DNA of 64,000 bases from Hoylesella loescheii (GTDB lineage: Bacteria; Bacteroidota; Bacteroidia; Bacteroidales; Bacteroidaceae): assembly GCA_021531755.1 (NCBI GenBank), contig JADYUK010000017.1:1-64000 (forward strand). Direction: 5' to 3'. The translations under genes were made by a program, and so were the position numbers. Below are positions 34,138 to 44,155 of this stretch, one piece after another (the stretch's first letter is position 1; every line of letters begins with the position of its first letter). The notes under the pieces were generated by a model. The model had not been told where the DNA came from. It did no database searches and saw only the letters and a list, made by a program, of their open reading frames with translations.

Positions 34138-37100
34138 TTACAAATTATTCTTCGGGATGGTGACAGTGACGTGTATTCCTCTCACTATTATGCCACAGCG
34201 GCGCAGGTTATAAATCTCTCCGAGGTCTCTGACGACCTGTGTCAGAATCCTAATGCTTATGGACAGACGGTCGCCCTGCTGGGCAGTGGTGTCGATGTCA
34301 AACTCATATATGGTGTATGGCGCCTCATGGCGTGTGGGATGTATGTCGGCTTTGCGCTGCCCTGTCATACGGGCTATTATCCCAAGCATGATGCCTTGCA
34401 GTGTGTCAGGCTTAAGATGGCGTGCACTATTGAAGAGAGCCTGTGAGGCAAAGGCTCCGTAGAGAGTCCGGTAGTACACGGCCACCTCATCGAGTGTCTT
34501 GTCATCACCCTCATCAAGCAGCTGGCTGATGCGGGAGGGATAGTACATCGTCTCATGCTTTATGGCCGAGAAGGAGTTGGCAAGGACATTGTTAGCGACG
34601 TGTAGCCTGTCGTGCTCAAAGCGTAGAGTCTTGAGTCTTGCAGACAGATTATCACGTTGAAGGGTCCTTCTCGCTATGTCGTCCTTGTTCTTCCTGATGG
34701 TGTCCATGACATCAAGGATGACGTATCTGTAATATGCGAAATAGTATATGGGCAGTAGCGACAGTAACATTATGACGAGCAGGATGATGGCGATGTTACT
34801 GTTTGTCTCTGCTGTCTCCATACGTTTACAGTAGTCGGCAAGGGTGTTATCGGCCGAGATGATGCGGAAGAGCTGTGAGTATGCGGCATTGTTATAGTGG
34901 TAGAGCTGCCAGTCATGCAGAGCTAATGCGGCGACTGCAACCTCATTGCGCACTGACAGGAGTGTGCTGTATGGCATACTGATAGAGTCGGCTATCCATC
35001 TCACTTCTGCCGGTACGGCTGACAGAGGGTCATATAGCATAAGTGTGTCGCGGGATGTCGCTCTCTGACTCCTGTACTCTTTGTTCAGGATGGACATATA
35101 TTCGCGGGCAAAGCGTATGGCATCGGGGTATTGGCCGGCTATGTTGGCGTGATACACGCTGTCGGCATAAGCATTCGAGATTGTATAGAGCGGTGTCTTC
35201 TGGGGGACGGCCGCATACGCCATGGCTGATATGGCAATGGACGCTATGATGGAGAGGGCACGACGCATGCCATCGGGAAGCTTGAAGAATATCCTTGTGC
35301 CTTTGCCGGGATGGCTCTCCACACCAATCGCACATTTTGCGAACAGGGTGTTCGTCTTCTTGTACTTCTCAATTATTCCCTTACAGTTAGCCAGGCCGAA
35401 TCCATGACTTGATGTCTCAGTGACTGTCATGCCACGTTCTATGGCCTCGTCGTTTATCGCCTTGACATCAAAGAGTGTCGCCTGTTGCTGGGGCGTCATG
35501 CCCTGGCCATCGTCGCTGACGCTGATCTCTACCATATCGCTGTCACGGCTCTCCGCCTTAACAACGACAAGGCCACCGGGCGATGTGTATTTACGGGCAT
35601 TGTCGCATATCGTGTTGAGCATGAAGAGTGTGAGGGTCTTGTCGGCCTTTATTGTCGCCTCTGTAGGCTCTACTCTAAGGGTCAGGTCGTTATTCCTGAA
35701 TGATGACGAGCTGGCTGTGACTATATCAAAAAGCTCTTGCAACCTGAAAGTCTCTATACGGAGCGACAGTGTGCCCTGTCTCAACTGTATCCAGCGTGTC
35801 AGGAGGTTGTTCTCGTCGTTTATGCCTGTGATGATCTCCCTGATGTATTGTCTTCGTTCTTCCCTGCGCTCAGCGCTCTCTGCCTTGTTTGCTATGCTGT
35901 GCGTCTCGTGGAGCATACGGTCAAGCAGAGGTATGAGTGATGTGATGAGGTGCATGCGTGCCCTGTTCTCTGCATACTGCTCCTCCTGCCTGCTCATCTG
36001 AAGCTCTGTCATCGCACAATCTTCCTCCAGTTGCTCTATCTCCTCGTCAAGACTGTCCAGTTGGGTCTTGTATTCTTCCTGAAGCTTGCTCACGGCTCCA
36101 GACTTATATCTCTCGCCTGTGGACATCCTGTGTCGACGCACGATGAGGAAGAGCAATAGTCCTACCAGAAGAATAAAAACAGCAGCTATGACCAAGAGGA
36201 GTATGCGGAGATGGCTAATCTTGAGACTCAGCTGGTCGGCACGTGCCTCAAGCTGCCTGTCTTGTCTCGTGTCCTCGTACAGGTCAAGATATTCATTCCT
36301 GTAGTGATCGCTCTCTGCTTTCTGGTCCAATGCAGAGTAGGCCATGGAGAAAAGCTCGTTGATGGATGCCATAAGAGCGGGAGCCTGGCTTAGGGCAGTG
36401 TCAACACGCAAGGCCTGCTGTAGGGAGAAGACAGAGCCGGGAAAATCACCAAGTCTGCCATAGCACCGGGACAGCACACGCCATGATGCAGCTTGCTGGT
36501 ACACATCGCCGTAGTCTCTGAACAGACGTAGCGAGCGTTCGGCTATATTGCCGGCGAGGAGGCTGTCTGGGACATTCTCAATGTTAATATAGCGGGACAT
36601 GGAGGGATTCTCTAACATGTACAGGCCATCGTCGTCAAGGATATGTTCTGCTATAGCCTGGAGAGAGTTTGCCTGCCAGTACACGTGGCCAGTCTCTGTG
36701 GCTATGCTGTAGCAACTTATGAGATAATCGTACTCTAAACGGGCAATCTCCTCCTTCGTTCCTTTTGTCAGTATTCCTCCTGCTCCAATGTTATACAGGT
36801 AAGCCAAAATCTGGGCTGTGTCCTGTCTCGAGATGCCTATGCTGTCAAGCTCTTTAAGGCTGGCGATAGCATCGCTGATGCGTCCGACGTAGTATTCGTA
36901 AACCGATGATACAATCCTGAATTCTGACTCGGCGTACATGATGCGCTTCTGCTGTCTTTCAGTGTATCCCTGTTCCTCGTGTATGCGCTTCATGTGGGAC
37001 TGTGCGTCCTGACGGAACTCATAGAACGCCTTATTGTGTGAGCGACGCTGGCAAAGCCTCATACGCTGTATGCTGGAGACACACAGCTCGATATGGTTAT

Positions 37101-37419
37101 CTGTCTCTTTGTCGACAATATCAAGAATGGAGTCGGCAAGATCGTATCTCATTTTGCCGATATAGTAGAACGCAAGATTATTGTGGGCTTCTGCTTTCAC
37201 ATCATTCCCCGCACTCCTGTCGTGTAGGATGCTGTCGGCATAAATCCTCACACTGTCAAGCGACTTGTAGTGATACTCGTATGCCTTGTCGTTAAGTTGT
37301 GAGAATCTTGAACTGCGGCCTGATGTGCATGACGAGATGACTACTGAGATGAGGCACAGTAGCAGTGGCAGATGGACTGTATTGTTATGTCTGATGGATT
37401 TATGAGTCTTCGACGGCAT
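34138..37419 (-). CDS. TPR-containing sensor histidine kinase with DUF5112/DUF5113-type regions
   Basis: This 1093-residue protein begins with a lipobox-like signal (LLLCLISVVISSC), then a long helical TPR-like sensor region (about 40-400), a membrane helix (HLRILLLVIAAVFILLVGLL), a coiled coil and a HATPase domain with N box TICDNARKYT, G1 box DDGQGM and G2 box HGFGLANCKG. After the kinase comes a second hydrophobic segment, another extracytoplasmic-looking region, a second membrane helix (NIAIILLVIMLLSLLPIYYF) and a final C-terminal domain. This two-part layout matches the DUF5112/DUF5113 kinases of Bacteroidetes. I start at 37419, since the upstream extension is not signal-like. No response regulator is adjacent. 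Ligand unknown. Confidence 0.82.
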   Translation of the reverse strand: MPSKTHKSIRHNNTVHLPLLLCLISVVISSCTSGRSSRFSQLNDKAYEYHYKSLDSVRIYADSILHDRSAGNDVKAEAHNNLAFYYIGKMRYDLADSILDIVDKETDNHIELCVSSIQRMRLCQRRSHNKAFYEFRQDAQSHMKRIHEEQGYTERQQKRIMYAESEFRIVSSVYEYYVGRISDAIASLKELDSIGISRQDTAQILAYLYNIGAGGILTKGTKEEIARLEYDYLISCYSIATETGHVYWQANSLQAIAEHILDDDGLYMLENPSMSRYINIENVPDSLLAGNIAERSLRLFRDYGDVYQQAASWRVLSRCYGRLGDFPGSVFSLQQALRVDTALSQAPALMASINELFSMAYSALDQKAESDHYRNEYLDLYEDTRQDRQLEARADQLSLKISHLRILLLVIAAVFILLVGLLLFLIVRRHRMSTGERYKSGAVSKLQEEYKTQLDSLDEEIEQLEEDCAMTELQMSRQEEQYAENRARMHLITSLIPLLDRMLHETHSIANKAESAERREERRQYIREIITGINDENNLLTRWIQLRQGTLSLRIETFRLQELFDIVTASSSSFRNNDLTLRVEPTEATIKADKTLTLFMLNTICDNARKYTSPGGLVVVKAESRDSDMVEISVSDDGQGMTPQQQATLFDVKAINDEAIERGMTVTETSSHGFGLANCKGIIEKYKKTNTLFAKCAIGVESHPGKGTRIFFKLPDGMRRALSIIASIAISAMAYAAVPQKTPLYTISNAYADSVYHANIAGQYPDAIRFAREYMSILNKEYRSQRATSRDTLMLYDPLSAVPAEVRWIADSISMPYSTLLSVRNEVAVAALALHDWQLYHYNNAAYSQLFRIISADNTLADYCKRMETAETNSNIAIILLVIMLLSLLPIYYFAYYRYVILDVMDTIRKNKDDIARRTLQRDNLSARLKTLRFEHDRLHVANNVLANSFSAIKHETMYYPSRISQLLDEGDDKTLDEVAVYYRTLYGAFASQALFNSARHLKPDTLQGIMLGIIARMTGQRKADIHPTRHEAPYTIYEFDIDTTAQQGDRLSISIRILTQVVRDLGEIYNLRRCGIIVRGIHVTVTIPKNNL

Positions 37420-37444
37420 CTCGTTAAGCGAATAAAACGAAGAA

Positions 37445-37487
37445 AACTTCTGCAAGCAATACATTTGTCTTGTATGTTGCAGAAGTT
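37445..37487 (-). terminator. hairpin after eda, before the kinase gene
   Basis: AACTTCTGCAA (37445-37455) pairs with TTGCAGAAGTT (37477-37487), with further pairing inside. On the minus strand it is followed by a T-rich stretch (TTTTCTTCGTTTTATT). It probably terminates the kdgK-eda transcript. Confidence 0.65.
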
Positions 37488-37647
37488 CTTTCCTGATAAT
37501 ATAATTGTGCATCTGGCTGCTGCCTGGCTGCTTCGCAGCAGGGTAAATGGCTACTCTCAGAGATTGTGAGCATGGACAAATACACTGCTCGCGTGGCGAT
37601 AATAGCAGCAGACATGAGTGTGCCAGATAGCACACGTTTTTTCTCGT

Positions 37648-38316
37648 TTACTTTCTTGCCTCAGCACAATAGCCAAGTGCTTCCTTACACTTGTCTGTTA
37701 TGTACTGCCAGTCGCCTGCTGCGACCTTGTCCTTCGGGAAGAGCTTTGAGCCCATGCCTACACAGAAGACACCAGCCTTGAACCACTTCTCAAGATTCTC
37801 TTTCTCAGGAGCGACACCGCCGGTCACCATGATCTTTGACCATGGCATCGGAGCCATGAGACCCTTGATGAGGTTAGGGCCAACAACATCGCCAGGGAAC
37901 ACCTTCGTGAAATCGCATCCCACTTCTTGAGCCTTGCCAATCTCTGATGGTGTGAGACAGCCAGGACAGTATGTAACGCAACGGCGGTTGCAAACCACTG
38001 CTATATCTGGATTGAAGAGAGGGCCAACGACGAAGTTGGCACCGAGCTGCAGATAAAGGGCTGCTGTAGGAGCGTCAACGACGCTACCGATGCCAAGAGC
38101 CATCTCTGGACACTCTGTAGCAACAAATTTGGAGAGCTCTGCGAAAACCTCCTGGGCAAAGTCACCACGGTTGGTGAACTCAAAGGCGCGGACACCACCT
38201 TCGTAGCATGCCTTCACCACTTTCTTTGCAACTTCTGCGTCCTTATGATAGAATACAGGTACCATCGGGGCCGATGCTATCTTCTGCATTACGGCCAGTT
38301 TGTCAAATTTTGCCAT
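37648..38316 (-). CDS. eda: 2-keto-3-deoxy-6-phosphogluconate aldolase
   Basis: Eda splits KDPG to pyruvate and glyceraldehyde-3-phosphate, the last step of hexuronate breakdown and of the Entner-Doudoroff route. The 222-residue class-I aldolase has the Glu in AFEFTNRGD (about 46) and the Schiff-base Lys138 in [10 protein letters not shown], with [12 protein letters not shown] at the phosphate site. It follows kdgK by about 165 bp in the same direction, so the two enzymes of KDG use are encoded together. Confidence 0.95.
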   Translation of the reverse strand: MAKFDKLAVMQKIASAPMVPVFYHKDAEVAKKVVKACYEGGVRAFEFTNRGDFAQEVFAELSKFVATECPEMALGIGSVVDAPTAALYLQLGANFVVGPLFNPDIAVVCNRRCVTYCPGCLTPSEIGKAQEVGCDFTKVFPGDVVGPNLIKGLMAPMPWSKIMVTGGVAPEKENLEKWFKAGVFCVGMGSKLFPKDKVAAGDWQYITDKCKEALGYCAEARK

Positions 38317-38480
38317 TAATATTCTTATACCTTATTAATATATGTATATACTGTTAAGGTTGGGGTGAGCAGGAGTCACGCTCCTTCTACATACCCCCAA
38401 CCATTTTGTTGCATGCTTGTCGTCAAGAAGACAGGCGAGAGATGGTCTCCCCATCTATACGTACTGACAAGCGGAGAATG

Positions 38481-39503
38481 TTATCTCTGTACGCGGCCGT
38501 TGGCATTGCCACCAGCAAGAGCCTCTACCTCAGCAACTGATACGAGGTTGAAGTCTCCGTTTATTGTGTGCTTTAGGGCTGATGCTGCAACAGCGAACTC
38601 GAGAGCCTCACCCTGGTTAGGCTTTGTAAGCAGGCCATGGATAAGGCCACCAGAGAATGAGTCGCCACCACCTACGCGGTCGATGATAGGATTTATCTCA
38701 TAGCGCTTTGACTGGTAGAACTCCTTGCCGTCATATATGAGAGCCTTCCATCCATTGAATGTTGCTGAGAAAGACTCGCGGAGTGTGGATACGACATACT
38801 TGAAGCCGAACTCCTCTTTCATCTGCTTGAAGATTCCCTCATAACCAGCTGCATTTGTCTCGCCACCCTCTACGTCAGCGTCAGGCTTGAAACCAAGGCA
38901 GAGCTCTGCGTCCTCCTCGTTGCCAATACATACATCCACGTACTGCATGAGTGGACGCATGATAGATATGGCTTTCTCTGATGTCCAGAGCTTCTTACGG
39001 AAGTTGAGGTCGACAGACACTGTCACACCATGACGCTTCGCTGCCTCACATGCAAGCTTTGTGAGCTCTGCTGCCTTGTCTGAGATAGCAGGTGTGATAC
39101 CTGACCAGTGGAACCAGTCAGCACCTTCCATTATAGCGTCAAAATCGAAATCCTCAGGGTTTGCCTCTGCGATGGCAGAGTTTGCACGGTCATATATGAC
39201 CTTTGAAGGGCGCATTGAAGCTCCTGTCTCACAGTAATAGAGACCAACACGGTCACCACCACGGGCTATAAACTGTGTGTTCACCCCGTAACGACGTAAA
39301 GCATTGACTGCTATCTGGCCAATGTCATGGGTTGGGAGCTTAGATACGAAATACGCATCGTGGCCATAGTTTGCACAGCTGATGGCTACATTGGCCTCAC
39401 CACCACCTGGTATAATACGGAAAATCTCTGACTGGATAAAACGGTCATTGCCGTTCGGACTGAGACGAAGCATGATCTCGCCCAGTGTTACTACTTTTGC
39501 CAT
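38481..39503 (-). CDS. kdgK: 2-keto-3-deoxygluconate kinase
   Basis: KdgK phosphorylates KDG to KDPG. The 340-residue PfkB-family sugar kinase has GGGEANVAISCANYG near the N terminus and the catalytic motif RVGGGDSFSGGLIHGL near the C terminus with the base Asp. The assignment as KDG kinase rather than another PfkB kinase rests on the neighbouring eda and uxaA. ATG at 39503 (MAKVVTLGEIMLRLSP) is the family start. A promoter element lies at 39568-39575. Confidence 0.9.
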   Translation of the reverse strand: MAKVVTLGEIMLRLSPNGNDRFIQSEIFRIIPGGGEANVAISCANYGHDAYFVSKLPTHDIGQIAVNALRRYGVNTQFIARGGDRVGLYYCETGASMRPSKVIYDRANSAIAEANPEDFDFDAIMEGADWFHWSGITPAISDKAAELTKLACEAAKRHGVTVSVDLNFRKKLWTSEKAISIMRPLMQYVDVCIGNEEDAELCLGFKPDADVEGGETNAAGYEGIFKQMKEEFGFKYVVSTLRESFSATFNGWKALIYDGKEFYQSKRYEINPIIDRVGGGDSFSGGLIHGLLTKPNQGEALEFAVAASALKHTINGDFNLVSVAEVEALAGGNANGRVQR

Positions 39504-39567
39504 AGTGTTTGATTTAAGTTTATGATATATATTATGTGCTTTTTCTAATGTTATGTTGTTCAAGCCC

Positions 39568-39575
39568 CAAAATTA
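39568..39575 (-). promoter_or_regulatory. -7 element of the kdgK-eda promoter
   Basis: Minus-strand TAATTTTG (complement of 39568-39575), matching TAnnTTTG. No clear TTTG lies 20 nt upstream. Confidence 0.55.
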
Positions 39576-39641
39576 CACATATTTTCGCAAAAAGAAGAAA
39601 GAAAAAAGCGAAAAATCACTTTTTTTAATAAAAATACGTCC

Positions 39642-39653
39642 TGTGCGTTCACA
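39642..39653. promoter_or_regulatory. possible LacI-family operator
   Basis: TGTGCGTTCACA is a palindrome (TGTG/CACA) between the divergent kdgK and lacI-type genes and overlaps the expected upstream element of the regulator's promoter (TATTTTTG at 39672-39679). Position fits an autoregulatory operator; the sequence is short, so this is tentative. Confidence 0.3.
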
Positions 39654-39671
39654 CAATTCAACTTTTATTAC

Positions 39672-39679
39672 TATTTTTG
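39672..39679 (+). promoter_or_regulatory. -7 element of the LacI-type regulator promoter
   Basis: TATTTTTG matches TAnnTTTG; the start codon is 36 bp downstream. Confidence 0.55.
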
Positions 39680-39714
39680 CAGTTGAAATTCAAAAAGGTA
39701 AAAGTGCTATTTTG

Positions 39715-40779
39715 ATGACGCAAAAGATTACTATTAAGGATATCGCACAGAAAGCTGGGGTCTCTGTCGGAACAGTTGACAGAGTGTTGCACAATAGGCC
39801 AAATGTCTCTGCATCAGCTATGGAGAAAGTGACCCGAGTATTGAAAGAACTTAATTATCAGCCTAATGTCTATGCCTCTGCATTGGCTGCAAACAAACAT
39901 AGTGTGTTCTATATACTCATGCCGAAGCATGAATCAGAGGCTTACTGGGAAGAGGTCGAGGAGGGGACTCTCAAGGCTGTTGAGCAAAGGCGTGACTTCA
40001 AGATCAACACGAAGTCAATTTACTATGACCGCTTTAACCTGGAGACATTCACCCAGGCATGCCAGCAGTGTCTTGACCAGAATCCTGATGGAGTCGTACT
40101 GGTGCCTTCTGTGCTCGAGCAGACAAGGCGGTTCACAGACGAGCTTCACTCGAGAGACATACCATTTATCCTGCTTGACTCATACATGCCTGACCTGAAG
40201 CCCCTCGCATTCTATGGTCAGGACTCGTTCCAGTCGGGATATTTCGCAGCAAGGATGCTTATGCTCATCGCTCCGAAAGAGACTGAGATAATGCTTATGA
40301 AGCAAACCAAGGATGGAAAAGTGACGTCTAAGCAGCAGGACAACCGAGAGGTGGGATTCAGGCATTATATGCATGACCATTTCCCTGACATTAAGATTAC
40401 GGAACTGGACCTGCCGAGACACGAGGGGCGTGAGGTGATTGATAGCAGACTTGAGGAATTCTTTAATTCCCATTCAGGTATACACCACTGCATAACGTTT
40501 ACATCAAAAGCTTATCTTGTGGGCGAGTTCTTGCTGAGGACAAACAAACGCAATATACAGATTATGGGGTATGATATGGTCAAGGAAAACGCTGAATGTC
40601 TGCGCCAGGGGAGCATATCATTCCTTATCGCACAGCATGGATACATGCAGGGATATAACTGTGTCGACGCATTGTTCAGGGCTGTCGTTCTGAAAAACAA
40701 GGTCAGTCCAGTCAACTATATGCCTATCGAGCTGCTGACACCGGAGAATGTTGACTTCTACCAGAGAACGCAGGTATAA
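39715..40779 (+). CDS. LacI-family transcriptional regulator
   Basis: The 354-residue protein has an N-terminal LacI helix-turn-helix (TIKDIAQKAGVSVGTVDRVL) followed by the hinge helix region LKELNYQPNVYASALA and a periplasmic-binding-protein-like ligand domain (about 60-350). The ATG at 39715 is preferred to an upstream Met, because it begins right before the HTH and after the promoter. It is divergent to kdgK-eda and upstream of uxaA, so it very likely controls hexuronate use in response to a pathway intermediate. Confidence 0.92.
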   Translation: MTQKITIKDIAQKAGVSVGTVDRVLHNRPNVSASAMEKVTRVLKELNYQPNVYASALAANKHSVFYILMPKHESEAYWEEVEEGTLKAVEQRRDFKINTKSIYYDRFNLETFTQACQQCLDQNPDGVVLVPSVLEQTRRFTDELHSRDIPFILLDSYMPDLKPLAFYGQDSFQSGYFAARMLMLIAPKETEIMLMKQTKDGKVTSKQQDNREVGFRHYMHDHFPDIKITELDLPRHEGREVIDSRLEEFFNSHSGIHHCITFTSKAYLVGEFLLRTNKRNIQIMGYDMVKENAECLRQGSISFLIAQHGYMQGYNCVDALFRAVVLKNKVSPVNYMPIELLTPENVDFYQRTQV

Positions 40780-40847
40780 TATGAGGTAGAACACAATGCT
40801 CGCTTCAACTGAAAAATAACACTAAATCATACATTAAATCTAACATT

Positions 40848-42344
40848 ATGGAACTAACATCATTTCTGAAAATCAATCCTGCTGACTCTGTAATAGTCTG
40901 CCTGCAGCCTCTCGCAGCAGGCACTGTGATAGATGTCGACGGCAAGAGCATCTCTCTGCTCCAGGACACTCCTGCCGGTCATAAGGTCCTTATCAATGAT
41001 GTGGCAGAGGGACAAGACATTATAAAATATGGATATCCTATAGGCCATGCCATGAGAGATTTGAAGGCTGGCGAATGGGTAAATGAGGACAACCTGAAGA
41101 CAAACCTCTCGGGAAAGCTTGAATACACATATTCTCCTGTAGACGAGAAGCTGACCATACCAGCAGAGGGACGCACATTCAAAGGATATGTCCGCAAGAA
41201 TGGTGATGTCGGCGTGCGCAATGAGGTGTGGATCGTCCCGACTGTAGGATGTGTGAACGGTATAGCAGAGCAACTGGCAAAAAGACTCCAGGAAGAGACT
41301 GGGCTGGAGGGCATAGACGCTATCCACGCCTGGCATCATAATTATGGATGCTCACAACTCTCTGAAGACCATGAGAATACACGCAAGGTGCTTCGTGACC
41401 TTGTACTGCATCCTAATGCAGGAGCTGTGCTCGTGCTCTCTCTCGGATGTGAGAACAACCAGCCGAAAGACTTCATGGCTATGCTCGGCGATTATGACCA
41501 TGACCGCATAAAACTCCTTGTCACACAGGATGTTGATGGAGACGAGGTGGAGGCAGGAATGGCACTGCTGCGCGAGATGTATGCTATTGCAAAGGAGGAC
41601 AAGCGCGAGGATGTTCCTGTCAGCAAGCTGCGCGTCGGACTCAAGTGTGGTGGCTCAGACGGATTCTCAGGCATCACTGCTAATCCTCTTGTAGGCGAGT
41701 TCTCTGACTGGCTTGTGGCACAGGGGGGCACATCGATACTCACCGAGGTGCCAGAGATGTTTGGTGCAGAGACAATTCTCATGAACCGTTGTGAGACCCC
41801 TGAGCTCTTTGAGCAGACAGTGAAGCTGGTCAATGACTTCAAGGAGTATTTCCTCTCGCATGGAGAGCCCGTAGGCGAGAACCCATCGCCGGGAAACAAG
41901 AAGGGCGGAATATCAACTCTCGAGGACAAGGCGCTCGGTTGTACACAGAAATGTGGGCGTGCTCCTGTGAGCGGAGTGCTTGGTTACGGTGACCGCCTGC
42001 AGGTCAATGGTCTCAACCTCCTTTCCGCACCAGGTAACGACCTCGTGGCTTCAACAGCGTTGGCTGCTGCCGGATGCCATATCGTACTGTTCACAACAGG
42101 CCGTGGAACACCTTTCGGAACATTCGTGCCTACTATGAAGGTTGCCACAAATCCTACTCTTGCTGAGCGTAAGGCAAACTGGATTGACTTCAATGCGGGA
42201 CAGCTGATTCAAGGCAAAGACATGCTTTCTGTACGTAATGAGTTCATCGATAAGGTGCTGTCTGTAGCAAGTGGTGAGCAGGCTCGAAATGAGAAGAACG
42301 GTTACCGTGAGATAAGCATATTCAAGAATGGTGTGACTCTCTGA
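40848..42344 (+). CDS. uxaA: altronate dehydratase
   Basis: UxaA dehydrates D-altronate to 2-keto-3-deoxygluconate in galacturonate breakdown. The 498-residue product has the short N-terminal SAF-like part (residues 1-85, INPADSVIVCLQPLAAG) and the large UxaA domain with GYVRKNGDVGVRNEVWIVPT, HNYGCSQL, LGCENNQ and KCGGSDGFSGITANP. Its product is the substrate of kdgK, encoded on the other side of the regulator. It starts 68 bp after the regulator gene. An altronate rather than galactarate/mannonate substrate is the family's usual assignment. Confidence 0.92.
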   Translation: MELTSFLKINPADSVIVCLQPLAAGTVIDVDGKSISLLQDTPAGHKVLINDVAEGQDIIKYGYPIGHAMRDLKAGEWVNEDNLKTNLSGKLEYTYSPVDEKLTIPAEGRTFKGYVRKNGDVGVRNEVWIVPTVGCVNGIAEQLAKRLQEETGLEGIDAIHAWHHNYGCSQLSEDHENTRKVLRDLVLHPNAGAVLVLSLGCENNQPKDFMAMLGDYDHDRIKLLVTQDVDGDEVEAGMALLREMYAIAKEDKREDVPVSKLRVGLKCGGSDGFSGITANPLVGEFSDWLVAQGGTSILTEVPEMFGAETILMNRCETPELFEQTVKLVNDFKEYFLSHGEPVGENPSPGNKKGGISTLEDKALGCTQKCGRAPVSGVLGYGDRLQVNGLNLLSAPGNDLVASTALAAAGCHIVLFTTGRGTPFGTFVPTMKVATNPTLAERKANWIDFNAGQLIQGKDMLSVRNEFIDKVLSVASGEQARNEKNGYREISIFKNGVTL

Positions 42345-42373
42345 TAACACCACACTGCTTGAATGTTTTTCAT

Positions 42374-42433
42374 ACCAAAACGGCATGCAATAGCCAGAGC
42401 TTCTCTGGATATGGTGCATGCCGTTATGTTTGG
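42374..42433. terminator. hairpin between uxaA and the antiporter gene
   Basis: CGGCATGCA (42381-42389) pairs with TGCATGCCG (42415-42423), flanked by ACCAAA/TTTGGT and with an inner CCAGAG/CTCTGG stem. No T tract follows; it may end or attenuate the uxaA transcript. Confidence 0.6.
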
Positions 42434-42503
42434 TCTTGGTACAAGCTGGGAATAACTGTTATGTCCCTATTCTAACCCTGATAAGCAATAAACCAATACT
42501 CCA

Positions 42504-43793
42504 ATGCCGCTACTGCCTCTTCTGACATTCATCGTCATCTATCTCGTTGTTTCCGTCGTTATGGGAGATTTCTATAAGGTGCCTATAACGATAGCATTCC
42601 TTGTCTCTGGTATTGTCGGCATAATGACGACAAGAGGCAAGACTCTTCAGGAGAGAGTAAGAATATTCTCTAAGGGCGCCAGCTCAGAGAATATGATGCT
42701 CATGATATGGATATTCATATTGGCAGGAGCTTTCGCGTCGTCGGCAAAGGCTATGGGAAGTATTGACAACACAGTGAATCTGGCGTTGTCACTGCTCCCA
42801 CCACAGATGATAATGGCTGGAATCTTTGTCGCCGCCTGCTTCATATCACTCTCTGTGGGCACCAGCGTGGGCACGGTTGCTGCGCTTGTACCTATCGCCA
42901 CAGGGCTTGCGTCGTCAACAGGCATCAGTGTTGAGATGATGACAGGTGTCGTCGTCGGTGGCGCGTTCTTCGGTGATAACCTGTCGTTTATATCCGATAC
43001 GACAGTAGTAGCCACACAGACACAGGGATGCAAGATGAGCGACAAGTTCCGGGCAAACCTGTATATCGTGGCGCCAGCTGCCATCTTCATGTTCATCCTA
43101 TATGTAGTGTTGGGAGCTGGCACAGCGTCTGCCCCACAAAGTGTCTCTGTGGATTATCTGAAGGTACTCCCATACCTTGTAGTGCTTGTTATGGCTGCTT
43201 GTGGCGTAAATGTCATGGTCGTTCTTACAATAGGCTCTTTGCTGACAGGTGTCATAGGCATATCGGGAGGAATGTATGATTGTTTCGGATGGATGAAAGC
43301 TATGGGAGATGGTGTGATGGGCATGTCAGAGCTGATAATCGTCACCATGCTTGCTGGTGGTATGCTTGAGACGGTAAGACATAATGGTGGCATAGACATG
43401 ATTATTCACCGTATAACAAAGCATGTGAACGGCAGGAAGGGAGGTGAGGCGGCTATCGCTCTGCTCATAACCATTGTGGATTTCTGTACGGCAAACAATA
43501 CTGTCGCTGTCATCACCGTAGGGCCTATTGCCAGGCAGATAGCCCAGCGGTTCAATATTGACCCTCGCCGCTCAGCATCGATTCTCGACACTTTCTCATG
43601 TTTCGCACAGGGAATTATCCCTTATGGCGCACAGCTGCTCATTGCGGGAGGTCTGGCTGCTATTCCGCCAGTCTCAATCATACCATATCTCTTCTATCCT
43701 TTTGCTATAGGATGTGCCGCGACCATTGCCATAATCACAGGCAGGCCAAGGAGATTCAGACTTGACAATGAGGTTTCAAAACTGAATCAATGA
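42504..43793 (+). CDS. NhaC-family Na+/H+ antiporter-like transporter
   Basis: A 429-residue polytopic inner-membrane protein with about eleven hydrophobic helices. The NhaC-type signature is seen as VGGAFFGDNLSFISDTTVVA (about 150-169), close to the Gly-Asp-x-x-Ser-Pro-x-Ser-Asp-Thr motif of that family. The position next to uxaA suggests a link with hexuronate use, either sodium balance or even substrate movement, but family members usually exchange Na+ for H+ or related small ions. A hairpin separates it from uxaA, so it may have separate expression. Confidence 0.85.
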   Translation: MPLLPLLTFIVIYLVVSVVMGDFYKVPITIAFLVSGIVGIMTTRGKTLQERVRIFSKGASSENMMLMIWIFILAGAFASSAKAMGSIDNTVNLALSLLPPQMIMAGIFVAACFISLSVGTSVGTVAALVPIATGLASSTGISVEMMTGVVVGGAFFGDNLSFISDTTVVATQTQGCKMSDKFRANLYIVAPAAIFMFILYVVLGAGTASAPQSVSVDYLKVLPYLVVLVMAACGVNVMVVLTIGSLLTGVIGISGGMYDCFGWMKAMGDGVMGMSELIIVTMLAGGMLETVRHNGGIDMIIHRITKHVNGRKGGEAAIALLITIVDFCTANNTVAVITVGPIARQIAQRFNIDPRRSASILDTFSCFAQGIIPYGAQLLIAGGLAAIPPVSIIPYLFYPFAIGCAATIAIITGRPRRFRLDNEVSKLNQ

Positions 43794-44155
43794 GTGACTG
43801 GCTGTTGGTTAATCTTAGAAAGGAAGATAGTGATGACAATATCCCTTTCAATGGAGAGGAAATATACTGGCTTGGGATGATGCGGATGCTAATCTTCAGC
43901 AGATTGATGACTTGTATTAATGAGTGTGGTAGGCTATACAGTAGAAACAAGGCCTTGCTAAGCTGAAAAGCCAATATTTGATTAACAGATACCAAGGACA
44001 TGCCTCCCAGTTGTAAAACGCCTCATAAGGCTATACTGCAAGATTCTCGGCAAGAATGTCATATCACACCCCTCAAGTATCTGTCAGGCATACAATATGA
44101 TGTGGCAAACGATGGTCACCATAGTTTGCTGCTATAAATACTATTATATAAGGTG
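43794..44155. other. spacer with possible relic reading frame
   Basis: An ATG overlapping the antiporter stop (43790) opens a 58-codon frame (MSDWLLVNLRKEDSDDNIPF at its start) ending at 43966. In its second half another frame reads AWDDADANLQQIDDLY and then stops, which looks more protein-like, so this may be a decayed or frameshifted gene. Nothing else is evident up to 44155. Confidence 0.3.
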
